Positions 8,455-16,989 of a stretch of 64,000 bases of DNA are shown here, piece by piece; position 1 is the first letter of the stretch, and every line of letters starts with the position of its first letter. The stretch comes from Singulisphaera sp. GP187 (GTDB lineage: Bacteria > Planctomycetota > Phycisphaerae > Phycisphaerales > SM1A02): NCBI GenBank assembly GCA_945869475.1, contig CAMBOV010000001.1, forward strand, positions 62,001 through 126,000, written 5' to 3'. A model generated the notes under the pieces. The model saw only the letters and a program-made list of their open reading frames with translations, had not been told where the DNA came from and did no database searches. A program made the translations under genes and the position numbers.

Positions 8455-8460
8455 TGGAGT

Positions 8461-8467
8461 TACGCTA
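8461..8467. promoter_or_regulatory. Symmetric two-way -10 element between ChaN-like gene and M14 carboxypeptidase
   Basis: TACGCTA reads TACGCT forward (8461-8466) and TAGCGT on the reverse strand (8467-8462). Each is followed by exactly seven bases and an ATG (8474 forward, 8454 reverse). The 19-base gap leaves no room for two separate leadered promoters. Confidence 0.65.
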
Positions 8468-8473
8468 ATTGAA

Positions 8474-10729
8474 ATGACCGTACTTCTGTTGACCCTCTCA
8501 CTGATCTGCCACGTCGCCGCAGCGAGCGCACCACCGATTGACCGCGTCTCGTATGCGGGCGAGAGTGTCATCCGGGTGAAACTGAAATCAGTGCGCGATG
8601 TGAGGCTCATCGAAGCACTCTCAACCGACATGTGGTCGCACGGAATCTATGGAGGTCAGGCTGAGTATCAGGTCTCGCGCGAGCAACGCATCGCGATCGA
8701 CACAACCTCCCTCGAGTATTGCGTGATGATCGACGACCTCGACGCGGCGATCGTGGCCGAGGGTCAGCGTCTCGAGACACCACCAGCGGATGGCGGCGTC
8801 GCTGATCTCGCATGGTTCGCGCAAGCAAAAGATCTCGCCGCAATCAACACACGGCTCGACGTACTCGCGGCGATACGCCCCGATCTCGCTCAGGTTGTGG
8901 TCGTTGGTACCTCCCTCGAAGGCCGACCCATCCGCGGGCTTCGCATCAGCGCACTGCCCGTTGGCACTCCAGCTCCAGCAATTCTCTTTGACGCGACGCA
9001 ACACGCGCGTGAGTGGGCCGCGGCGATGACTGGGATGTTCTGTGCCGATCAACTCATTGAACTCGCTGATCTCGATCCACGCATCCACACACTCTTGAGT
9101 CAGATTGAGTTCTTCGTGATTCCCGTTGTGAATCCCGACGGATACAACCATTCGTGGACGACCGCCCGTCTCTGGCGAAAGAATCGTCGCGACAATGGCA
9201 ATGGAACTTTCGGCGTCGATCTCAACCGCAACTGGGATTTTCAGTGGGGAGGGGCGGGCGCGAGCACCGATCCCGCGAGTGAGACCTACCGCGGTCCCTC
9301 TGCATTTTCAGAACCAGAGAGTGCGGCGATGCGCGACTTCTACGCTGCGCATCCCAACATTGTCGCGAACATCGACTTTCACGCGTACAGCCAACTCATT
9401 CTCGCCCCGTGGGGATACACCACCGCCCCCAACGCCGACGCGGCGCTTTTTCAGTCGATCGGCGACGCGATGAAGGGTGCCATTGCAAGCGAAACTGGTG
9501 CGAACTACACCGTCGGTCCAATCGGTACGACGCTCTATCTCGCGAGCGGCGGATCGGTCGACTGGTCGTATGGAGCGCGCGGCGCACTCTCCTGGACACT
9601 CGAGGTGCGCGACACGGGCGCCTACGGATTCCTCATCCCAGATGCCGAGATTTTGCCGTGCGTGCGCGAGAACTTCGCCGCGGCTCTCACGATGGCAGAA
9701 CTTGCAGGACGCCCCGTGGTGATCTCACTTCCAACCGCGTTTCCATCGTCGATTGCGAGCGGCGTGGCGACGACGCTGTCGGTTCGACTTCGCGAGGCCG
9801 TCCCCGGGTCGATTGCGACCCGCACACTGATGCGCCGCGTGAATGGACAATCGTGGCAGTCGACACCGCTCACTCTCGTCTCGGCAGATCTCTTTTCGGC
9901 GGTGATTCCAGCAGCAGCGTGCGGCGCAGTGATCGACTGCTACATCGACGTCGCACTCGTCGGCGGATCTTCGGTGCGCTATCCAGCGACTGCGCCCGCT
10001 GCATTGCTCACCGCGGCAGTGGTGAGCGAACAAGTGCTCGTCGACGAACCGTTCGAAGTCGCCGCCGCCGGATGGTCGTATGGAATCGCCGGCGATACTG
10101 CGACGTCGGGGGTCTGGACGCGAGGTGATCCCATCGCGACGATTGCGCAGAGCGAAGATGATCACTCCCTCGCGCCGGGTGTGCAGTGCGCCTTCACGGG
10201 ACAGGGCACCGTCGGTGGCGCCGCAGGCGGTGCCGATGTCGACGGGGGAATCACATCGCTGCGCTCGCCAGCTCTTGCCTCGATGCAGGCGGGGTCTCGA
10301 CTGCAGTATTGGTACTGGTACTCGAACAACCTCGGCGGAGCGCCGAACCTCGATGAATTCGTCGTGCAGCTTTCGGCCAACGGTACGACGTGGACGACTG
10401 CAGCGACGGTGCAGTCGAGCGCGACCGCATGGCGCCTTGCCGAGATCGCTCTCGACGGTCTCATCCCCGTTGGGTCCTCGATTTTCGTAAAGTTTGTCGC
10501 GCAAGATCTCAACAGTGGATCGCTCGTTGAAGCGGCGATCGACGATGTGCGCATCGTCACCACCGCGTGTGCGACGGTCGCGGGAGACGCCAATGGCGAT
10601 GGCATGGTTAACGGTCAAGATCTCTCAATCCTTCTCTCGCAGTGGGGATCGGCCGGATCTGCTGACTTCGACGGCGATGGCAGTGTGGCCGGTCCAGACC
10701 TCGCGGCGTTGCTCTCAAACTGGAGTTGA
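8474..10729 (+). CDS. Secreted zinc carboxypeptidase (M14) with C-terminal dockerin-like module
   Basis: 751 residues. A signal peptide (MTVLLLTLSLICHVAAASA) is followed by a propeptide-like region and the M14 domain: zinc ligands His177 and Glu180 (HARE), His303 (DFHAY) and catalytic Glu377 (SWTLEVRD). Residues about 410-690 are beta-rich, with a jelly-roll-like segment around the GLIPVGSSIFVKF stretch. The end holds two EF-hand-like loops, DANGDGMVNGQDLSILLSQW and DFDGDGSVAGPDLAALLSNW, a dockerin-like module shared with three other proteins here. It should remove C-terminal residues from peptides outside the cytoplasm. The ATG at 8474 is supported by the -10 seven bases upstream; a longer in-frame start at 8414 is considered unlikely. 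Confidence 0.92.
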   Translation: MTVLLLTLSLICHVAAASAPPIDRVSYAGESVIRVKLKSVRDVRLIEALSTDMWSHGIYGGQAEYQVSREQRIAIDTTSLEYCVMIDDLDAAIVAEGQRLETPPADGGVADLAWFAQAKDLAAINTRLDVLAAIRPDLAQVVVVGTSLEGRPIRGLRISALPVGTPAPAILFDATQHAREWAAAMTGMFCADQLIELADLDPRIHTLLSQIEFFVIPVVNPDGYNHSWTTARLWRKNRRDNGNGTFGVDLNRNWDFQWGGAGASTDPASETYRGPSAFSEPESAAMRDFYAAHPNIVANIDFHAYSQLILAPWGYTTAPNADAALFQSIGDAMKGAIASETGANYTVGPIGTTLYLASGGSVDWSYGARGALSWTLEVRDTGAYGFLIPDAEILPCVRENFAAALTMAELAGRPVVISLPTAFPSSIASGVATTLSVRLREAVPGSIATRTLMRRVNGQSWQSTPLTLVSADLFSAVIPAAACGAVIDCYIDVALVGGSSVRYPATAPAALLTAAVVSEQVLVDEPFEVAAAGWSYGIAGDTATSGVWTRGDPIATIAQSEDDHSLAPGVQCAFTGQGTVGGAAGGADVDGGITSLRSPALASMQAGSRLQYWYWYSNNLGGAPNLDEFVVQLSANGTTWTTAATVQSSATAWRLAEIALDGLIPVGSSIFVKFVAQDLNSGSLVEAAIDDVRIVTTACATVAGDANGDGMVNGQDLSILLSQWGSAGSADFDGDGSVAGPDLAALLSNWS

Positions 10730-10754
10730 CCCACGCGCGGCTCGCTGCGGTGAA

Positions 10755-10760
10755 TAGACT
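10755..10760 (+). promoter_or_regulatory. Putative -10 hexamer of dinG
   Basis: TAGACT, spacer GCGGGG (6), then ATG at 10767. GCGGGG is purine-rich but too close to the ATG for a usual Shine-Dalgarno. Confidence 0.55.
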
Positions 10761-10766
10761 GCGGGG

Positions 10767-12782
10767 ATGGCGCTCGACGCCTCGATTTTTCTCTCTGACA
10801 CCGGACCAGTTGCCAAGCGCCTCACTGGATTTGAAACGCGACCTCAACAGATTGAGATGGCGGCGGCGATCGATTCGTGTCTCGATCGCAAGGGTCGCCT
10901 GCTCGTCGAAGCGGGCACAGGTGTTGGAAAGAGTTTCGCCTATCTCTTGCCTGCGATCCGTCGCATCGTTGAACATCGAGAGCGCGTCATCATCTGTACA
11001 AACACGATCGCACTGCAAGAGCAGTTGGTTGACAAGGACATTCCGCTGCTCAACGCGGTGATTCCCGAAGAGTTCAGCACCGTGCTCGTGAAGGGACGCG
11101 GCAACTACGTGTCCCTGCGCCGACTCAAACTTGCCAGCGCACGCCAAGAACGACTCTTCGGTGACGAAGAAGAACGTCACACACTCACCTCGCTCGAAGA
11201 CTGGGCATACGAGACGCGCGACGGCACGAAGCACTCGCTCGACGTGATGCCATCCCAGGCAGTCTGGGAGCATGTGCAGTCTGATGCAGGAAATTGCATG
11301 GGACGAAAGTGCCCGACCTACGACAAGTGTTTTTATCAAGCGGCGCGTAGGCGAATGGAAAACGGCGACCTGCTCGTCTGCAACCATGCGCTCTTTTTCA
11401 GCGATCTCGCGATGCGCGCCTCGGGAGGTCGCGGATTTCTTCCGCCGTATCACCACGTGATTCTCGATGAGGCGCATGGTCTCGAAGAGGTTGCTGCTGA
11501 CCATTTCGGTGCGCGAATCAGCGAGGGAGCAGTGAACTTTCTGCTGCGATCACTCTGGAATCCAGCGACGCAGCGAGGGGCTCTCAACGACGCACCGATG
11601 CAGGAGGGTGGCGATGAAACACTCGCGTCAGCTGTGCGACTCGTCGAACGGTGTCGCACCGCAGCGGATGGTTTCTTCTCAGATCTGTGGCGCTGGCGCG
11701 AGTCGCGCGGTGCCGATGGCGATTGCCGACTGCGTGAGAGGAACGTCGTCGCTGACACGCTCAGCGAACCGATGCGCGCGCTCGCAACCGTCTTGCAACT
11801 CGTGCGTGAGCGGGCAGCCGATGAGGCGGATGGCTTCGAGATCAACAGCTACCAGCAGCGGGCGAGTTCGCTTGCAACAGCATGTTCGTCGCTCATTTCA
11901 CAGTCGATGCCAGGATGCGTCTACTGGATGAGCAGTTCGCAGCGAAGGCGCGGTCGGGGCGCGGCGCGTCCGGATGTCACACTCGCGAGCGCAGCCGTCG
12001 AGGTCGGTCCGTTGCTCGCGCAGCACCTCTTCAGCCAAGATGTTTCGGTCGTGCTCACCTCTGGAACGCTCGCGGCGAGTCGCGGCGACTGCGCGCATAC
12101 CGCCGCGACGCTCGGCATGACGGATGCGCAGGTGCTCGTGCTGGGTAGTCCCTTCGACTTCGCCCGCCAAGTGCGCGTCTACGTTGAGCCACAAGTTCCA
12201 GATCCGCGCGATCCAGATCACAACGCGTTTCTCGCGCAGCGCGTCCTGCATCACATCGTTGCGACCGATGGCGGAGCCTTCGTGCTTTGTACAAGTTTCA
12301 AGTCACTGCAGGCGCTCGTTGAGGCGACGATGCCTGAGCTCACGCAGCGCGAGTTTCCAGTGCATGCTCAAGGAGCTGGCACTCCAAATGCACTGCTTCT
12401 CAAGCGCTTTCGTGAGTCGGAGCGCAGCGTGCTCTTTGGCGTCGCGAGTTTCTGGCAGGGGATCGATGTGCGCGGCCGCACTCTGCGCAATGTCATCATC
12501 ACACGTTTGCCCTTCGAAGTACCTGATGCGCCGCTCGTGCAAGCGCGTCACGAAGCGATCGAAGCGCGCGGCGGCAAGCCCTTCTTTGAAGACTCACTCC
12601 CCCGTGCAATCATGCGATTTCGACAGGGGTTTGGTCGCCTCGTTCGAAGCGCCAACGACATGGGACGCGTTGTCGTGCTCGACTCGCGCATCGCAAACAA
12701 GGGCTATGGACGACTCTTTCTCGATGCACTGCCCGATGGGATTCCCATCGAAGTACTCGGCGAAGATGAGCACAGCGCCTGA
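10767..12782 (+). CDS. dinG: DinG/YoaA-type ATP-dependent DNA helicase (XPD-like superfamily 2)
   Basis: 671 residues. Walker A is EAGTGVGKS (48-56), Walker B DEAH (234-237), and the C-terminal motif VI region reads RFRQGFGRLVRS. It should unwind 5'-overhang substrates, R-loops or G-quadruplex DNA during repair. The iron-sulfur cluster loop is unusual: C177, C182 and C188 are present (CMGRKCPTYDKC), but the first cluster Cys, normally in the NYLC motif, is Ser116 (GRGNYVSLRRL). The cluster may be absent or held by another residue. The next gene is convergent, 33 bases away. Confidence 0.9.
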   Translation: MALDASIFLSDTGPVAKRLTGFETRPQQIEMAAAIDSCLDRKGRLLVEAGTGVGKSFAYLLPAIRRIVEHRERVIICTNTIALQEQLVDKDIPLLNAVIPEEFSTVLVKGRGNYVSLRRLKLASARQERLFGDEEERHTLTSLEDWAYETRDGTKHSLDVMPSQAVWEHVQSDAGNCMGRKCPTYDKCFYQAARRRMENGDLLVCNHALFFSDLAMRASGGRGFLPPYHHVILDEAHGLEEVAADHFGARISEGAVNFLLRSLWNPATQRGALNDAPMQEGGDETLASAVRLVERCRTAADGFFSDLWRWRESRGADGDCRLRERNVVADTLSEPMRALATVLQLVRERAADEADGFEINSYQQRASSLATACSSLISQSMPGCVYWMSSSQRRRGRGAARPDVTLASAAVEVGPLLAQHLFSQDVSVVLTSGTLAASRGDCAHTAATLGMTDAQVLVLGSPFDFARQVRVYVEPQVPDPRDPDHNAFLAQRVLHHIVATDGGAFVLCTSFKSLQALVEATMPELTQREFPVHAQGAGTPNALLLKRFRESERSVLFGVASFWQGIDVRGRTLRNVIITRLPFEVPDAPLVQARHEAIEARGGKPFFEDSLPRAIMRFRQGFGRLVRSANDMGRVVVLDSRIANKGYGRLFLDALPDGIPIEVLGEDEHSA

Positions 12783-12815
12783 ACGTCGCTCAGGTTCACG
12801 CGCTCAGCAACCCAC

Positions 12816-14096
12816 TCACCCGCGCAAGAGTTTCAGCGTCGGATAGGCCTCGCCGAGAATCTTCTTGGACGGGGCGCGCATCCACTGTTCGAGCACGGTC
12901 GCGTAGACCGAGCGAAAGTCACAGGTGAACTTGAGATCTCCTTGGTCGAGATCGGTCAGTGATGGATGCTTTCCATGCACCCCAGCGTGCACGCCACTAC
13001 CGATCAAGAACATCGGCGCGGCAGTTCCGTGGTCAGTTCCACCCGAGGCATTCTGCTTCACGCGCCGACCAAACTCGCTGAAAACCATCGTTACGACGCG
13101 GCTGTCATTGCCTTGCGCCTTGAGGTCGTTCTGGAAGGCGAGCAGCGAATCACCAACTTGTCGCATCAGATTTCCGTGCGCACCAGCTTGCCCACCGTGC
13201 GTGTCGAATCCGCTGATCGATGCGTAGTAGACGCGCGTCTTCATCTGGTCACGAATCATCGCACCGATCGATTTCAGTTGCGTCGCGAGCTGCGAGTTTG
13301 GGTACGAGACAAGCGGGGTCTTGTCCATCGCGGCGCGAATGCGATCGCTCGAGAGTTGTGCGTCGAGCGCGGTCCGCATGAGGAACGCCGCTTGCGATCC
13401 CGCGGCGACTCCGTCGAGTGCACCTGCGCGGTTCATCACTTCGTACGGAACGTCGAGTGACGCAGGCAGTTCTTTGCCAGTCCACTGAAAAAGTTTCGCA
13501 TTCTCGAACGAGACGGGCTTGTGCACATCACCAAACATCGCCAGCGGTGCGGTGCGACCGATCGCAATCTCGGCATCTGCCTGCGGTGATCCACTGCAGG
13601 CGTTGTCGACGTAGCGGCCGATCCATCCATTGCCGTGCCCTTGCGATTTGCCTGTGTGCCAAATGTCCATCGATGCGAAGTGCGAGCGATTTGGATTGGG
13701 ATAGCCCACGCCCTGCACGATCGCCATCTGCCCACTGTCGAGGAGCTCTTTCAAGCCCGTGAGATTTGGGTGAAGGCCGATGCCGAGGCTGCTGTCGAGT
13801 TGCAACGCGCCGTTGTTCGATCCAGGCGTGGCGATTCCAAGTTGTGGACGCTGTCGGTAATAATCATCCGAGCCGTAGGGGATCACGGTGTTGAGCCCGT
13901 CGTTTCCTCCACCGAGTTGTACGACGACGAGGATGCGATCTTCAGGTACTCCCGCGTGACTCGAGACGCGCGAGTCGGCGGGAAGCATCCCGAGCGCCGA
14001 CTTCTCAAGAAACCATGGGACGGTCGCAACCAACGAAGCGAGCGTGACGCCCTGTTGCAAGAAGATTCGACGGGTCAGTGGTGTGAGGTTGTTCAT
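12816..14096 (-). CDS. DUF1501 protein, Tat-exported
   Basis: 426 residues. The N-terminus has a twin-arginine signal (TRRIFLQQGVTLASLVATVP). The DUF1501 hallmark LGGGNDGLNTVIPYGSDDYY follows the mature start. The family is in the alkaline phosphatase/sulfatase-like fold and its role is not known; in planctomycetes and other phyla its genes sit beside DUF1800 or DUF1549/1553 genes and the products are exported. The frame could start 8 codons earlier, but the ATG at 14096 has GGAG seven bases upstream and is preferred. It is last in an operon with the DUF1800 gene, 27 bases apart. Confidence 0.92.
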   Translation of the reverse strand: MNNLTPLTRRIFLQQGVTLASLVATVPWFLEKSALGMLPADSRVSSHAGVPEDRILVVVQLGGGNDGLNTVIPYGSDDYYRQRPQLGIATPGSNNGALQLDSSLGIGLHPNLTGLKELLDSGQMAIVQGVGYPNPNRSHFASMDIWHTGKSQGHGNGWIGRYVDNACSGSPQADAEIAIGRTAPLAMFGDVHKPVSFENAKLFQWTGKELPASLDVPYEVMNRAGALDGVAAGSQAAFLMRTALDAQLSSDRIRAAMDKTPLVSYPNSQLATQLKSIGAMIRDQMKTRVYYASISGFDTHGGQAGAHGNLMRQVGDSLLAFQNDLKAQGNDSRVVTMVFSEFGRRVKQNASGGTDHGTAAPMFLIGSGVHAGVHGKHPSLTDLDQGDLKFTCDFRSVYATVLEQWMRAPSKKILGEAYPTLKLLRG

Positions 14097-14123
14097 GAGG
14101 GCTCCAGGGAAGGGAGACACGTG

Positions 14124-15617
14124 CTAGCAGAGTTGATACTCGGGCATCGCGGTGACAAGGCAGAGCGCAGCGACGAGTCGTGAGCTGGTGAGAGGTCCGT
14201 TGAGTGTCTTGACGTACGCACGAAACTGGGCGCGGCGCAGTTCGATCGCATCGACGGCGAGCACGAGGTCGAGCAGCGCGTCAGCTTCTTTGCTCGCATC
14301 ACCCGCGGTGCGGCTTGCAATCGCCCCCTCGAGCGCGGTCGTATCCCACTTGGCGAGATCGGAGTCCCAGTCGAAGGCATCGGGACGCAATCCCGTGATG
14401 AGATAGACCGCGACATTCTGCCGCACGAAGTAGGTGCTCGTGTTGATCCACGACCGACCGCCATCCCATCCCTTGACGTTTGGAGGCATGAAGAGGCTCT
14501 GTCCCATGAGATCGCCTGCCGCATTGAGCGACGAGAGTTCACGTGGCGGCGTGCCGAGTTCGCGAATCGTCTGCACAATGAGCTGCGTCGGACTCTTGAT
14601 CACCGCACCACGATTCGCCGCGTCATAGAAGTGCTGACTTCGAAAGAGCATCCACAAGACAGGCTTCAGTTCGTACTGCTGCTTGCGAAGTTCGGCAGCG
14701 AGCGCGTTCGAAAAGACCTTGCTCTTTGCATCAGGCATACCGGGCGAATCGTTGACGAAGAAGCGATAGAGCTTGGCACAGAGAAACTCGGAGGTTTCGC
14801 GTCGAGAGAGAATGATGCGGGCGAAGTCGTCGCCATCCCAATTGCCAGTCTGGCCCAGGATGGTCTTGCTCTCGCCGTCGTGGTTGTTGGCGGCGAATCG
14901 AAAGGTGTCATCGTCGAAGGTGAATCCGGTGAGCGCGCGGGCGCCTTCTTTGATGTCGCTTTCGGTGTAGCCATGTCCCTCGCCGAGCACGAAGAGTTCC
15001 ATGAGCTCGCGCGCGAGGTTCTCGTTTGGTCGACCCTTGCGACTCTCATCGTTGTCGAGATACTTCAACATCGCCGGATTTCGCACGATGCGCATCACGA
15101 GGTCGGCAAAGTTGCCCGCCGCGTAGGTGCGAAAGAGCTGATTCTGCTGAAACATGTGGTAGCTGTCTTCGATCGTGCGGTAGCCCGTCGCGAAGTGCCC
15201 ATGCCAGAAGAGTGTTAGTTTTTCTTCGAGGGGACGGCCCGTCTGAATCAATCGCGCCAACCACCACTTCTGAATCTCTTGCATCTGCGCGCGGTCGATG
15301 CCATCCTGTTGATTCTTCAACTTCTGAAACTGTTCGCGCGCGGACTCCAAATTCGCTTGTCGCGCCTGTTGGTTCATCGCACGCTCTTCCTCGGTTGGAG
15401 GTTTGCGCACATTGCGATCGAAAGTGTTCTCATTGGTCGAGTCGTCAGCCGTCGCGCCCGAGTTGAGCAAGTAGTCGACAGCGCCATCCATTCCCATCGC
15501 GCGCACCGCTTCGACCTGTGCGACCGTTCCCCCGAAGCCAGCGCGTGTCAGAAGAAAACGAGCCGTCTGCGAATTCCAATTCGCCTTTGCGAGTGGGGTG
15601 GTGGAGGAGTTACTCAT
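14124..15617 (-). CDS. DUF1800 family protein
   Basis: 497 residues. Recognised by RFLLTRAGFGGTVAQVEAV at the start, EKLTLFWHGHFATG in the middle, and PNENLARELMELFVLGEG and ALTGFTF further on. Function unknown; it is nearly always encoded next to a DUF1501 gene and the pair is presumed to act together outside the cytoplasm. No clear signal peptide is seen. The ATG at 15617 overlaps the stop codon of the upstream membrane protein gene in an ATGA, indicating translational coupling; a longer open frame upstream is inside that gene and is not used. Confidence 0.92.
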   Translation of the reverse strand: MSNSSTTPLAKANWNSQTARFLLTRAGFGGTVAQVEAVRAMGMDGAVDYLLNSGATADDSTNENTFDRNVRKPPTEEERAMNQQARQANLESAREQFQKLKNQQDGIDRAQMQEIQKWWLARLIQTGRPLEEKLTLFWHGHFATGYRTIEDSYHMFQQNQLFRTYAAGNFADLVMRIVRNPAMLKYLDNDESRKGRPNENLARELMELFVLGEGHGYTESDIKEGARALTGFTFDDDTFRFAANNHDGESKTILGQTGNWDGDDFARIILSRRETSEFLCAKLYRFFVNDSPGMPDAKSKVFSNALAAELRKQQYELKPVLWMLFRSQHFYDAANRGAVIKSPTQLIVQTIRELGTPPRELSSLNAAGDLMGQSLFMPPNVKGWDGGRSWINTSTYFVRQNVAVYLITGLRPDAFDWDSDLAKWDTTALEGAIASRTAGDASKEADALLDLVLAVDAIELRRAQFRAYVKTLNGPLTSSRLVAALCLVTAMPEYQLC

Positions 15618-16687
15618 GTCGGTCGACGATCTGTTCGAATCTTGTTGACCAATGATGACATCAGCAGGACGAAAAGCAATCCCATCGGAACAAATAGTGC
15701 AAGCGTTCGGTTGTGCATGAATCCCAGTTCGAAGAACGGGATGCTGGCAACAACCGCGATCGCAGCAAGCCACGTTCGAACACCGCAGAGTCGAAGCAGC
15801 AGAAAATACGGAAAAATAAGCCCATAAAGCACGAGAAGCCGCAGATACGTCTCGTCGCCCGACCCCCACCAGGCGTTCGGGTTCGCTCGCGTGAGCCATC
15901 CCAGTGCCACTCCGACCAGCAACACCAAGATGACGAGCACCTGCCTCGAGCGAGGGCGTGCCTCTGTGAAACCCTCGCGAGAGTGCGCTCCGACGGTGAA
16001 GAGCAATTGGATTGCCCACAGCACCAGGAGCGCCGGTCCGATGCGTGGTCCACCGATCGCCGCGTCATAAAACGATGCAACACAGAGCAGCGTCGCGCCG
16101 AAGACGAGGCCGAAGATCACAAAGGCATGTCGACTCGGCGATCGCTCGAGCGCGCGGTGAAAAGTCAGGTCGAGGTAGGGGCAAGCGAGAAAACCAAGTG
16201 CGATTGCTGGCACGAGCGCTGCGAGCGACTCGGATGGCCGGGTTCCCATCGAGGGGAGTTCAAAGATTCCAGGCACGCGCCACCATTCGACCGCCAGTGC
16301 GCTCGCGACTGTCACGAGCAGCGCCAGTACCAACCACCCGCGGTCGCCGAGCTGCCTCGCGACGACCAGACCGCCGACGATGACTGCGATCGCGCACAGA
16401 GGAGGGAGCATCCATCCTGCAAAGAACGCTTGATAGAGAAGTGTCGCCAGAGAAAACCAGAGGCAGAGTGCGGCGCACTTGGTGCGAACGAACTGCGCTC
16501 GTTCTTTCGTGAGCACGTAGCCAAAGAGTGCGCATCCCGCAACATTTGGGATGACAAACGCAAGAAAACCAGGCCATCCGAACTGCGCGAGCAAGATGAA
16601 AGGCAGAAACATTCCGATGCACCACGTCCAACTGGCGCTACAGAAGAGCCCCCATCCAATCGTCTTGCACCACGGCGGCATCGTCAT
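15614..16687 (-). CDS. Polytopic membrane protein of unknown function
   Basis: 357 residues, strongly hydrophobic, with roughly ten to eleven predicted membrane segments (for example LLFVLLMSSLV at the end and IAVIVGGLVVA near residue 100). I recognise no family motif. Short polar loops and a WWRVPGIFELPSMGTRPSE segment in the middle are the only notable stretches. It heads an operon with DUF1800 (ATGA overlap) and DUF1501, so it may supply a membrane partner for those proteins; this is inference from position only. Start taken at the ATG of MTMPPW; no clear Shine-Dalgarno or TANNNT box precedes it. Confidence 0.75.
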   Translation of the reverse strand: MTMPPWCKTIGWGLFCSASWTWCIGMFLPFILLAQFGWPGFLAFVIPNVAGCALFGYVLTKERAQFVRTKCAALCLWFSLATLLYQAFFAGWMLPPLCAIAVIVGGLVVARQLGDRGWLVLALLVTVASALAVEWWRVPGIFELPSMGTRPSESLAALVPAIALGFLACPYLDLTFHRALERSPSRHAFVIFGLVFGATLLCVASFYDAAIGGPRIGPALLVLWAIQLLFTVGAHSREGFTEARPRSRQVLVILVLLVGVALGWLTRANPNAWWGSGDETYLRLLVLYGLIFPYFLLLRLCGVRTWLAAIAVVASIPFFELGFMHNRTLALFVPMGLLFVLLMSSLVNKIRTDRRPT

Positions 16688-16699
16688 CGCACATTCATC

Positions 16700-16987
16700 T
16701 CATGCATCGTCGCGTTGAATTGTCGGCGGACCTTGTCCCGCCTTCTTCTCCCAGATGCCATCGCCAGCGCGCTCGTACTTTGTAAATCCAAGGCGATCGA
16801 GATTTGAATTCGAGAGCCGCTTGCCATCGCTGCCAAGCTGCACTTGCGCAACGACCGGCACGCGGCGCACAGGAACTCCACTCTGCGGATGGGTCACGAG
16901 TGCTGCCTCGGCCATCGGCTGAAAGACTTCGAACTGCTCTCCATCACTCCCATCGGCGTGAACCACGCAGTACAGATACGTCGGCAT
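16700..16987 (-). CDS. FmdB-like small protein lacking the zinc-ribbon cysteines
   Basis: 95 residues. MPTYLYCVVHADG and EQFEVFQPM follow the FmdB/CxxC_CXXC-SSSS pattern (MPxYxYxC...HxFE..Q.M), and LGFTKYERAGDGIWEKK matches the family's tail. The second CxxC, expected around HPQSGVPVRR, reads HPQSG, and only one Cys remains in the protein, so a zinc ribbon is not possible. It starts 2 bases after the stop of the isomerase-like gene and is clearly co-transcribed with it. The frame extends six codons upstream but the ATG of MPTY is the family start. Confidence 0.7.
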   Translation of the reverse strand: MPTYLYCVVHADGSDGEQFEVFQPMAEAALVTHPQSGVPVRRVPVVAQVQLGSDGKRLSNSNLDRLGFTKYERAGDGIWEKKAGQGPPTIQRDDA

Positions 16988-16989
16988 CG

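Noticed and set aside
8414-8476. An upstream in-frame ATG gives the carboxypeptidase a prepilin-like N-terminus (RIGVTLIEMTVLLLTLSL).
   Set aside because: The extra codons are the complement of the ChaN-like signal peptide and the shared -10 element; the symmetric 7-base spacing favours the ATG at 8474. The likeness to GFTLIE is judged accidental.
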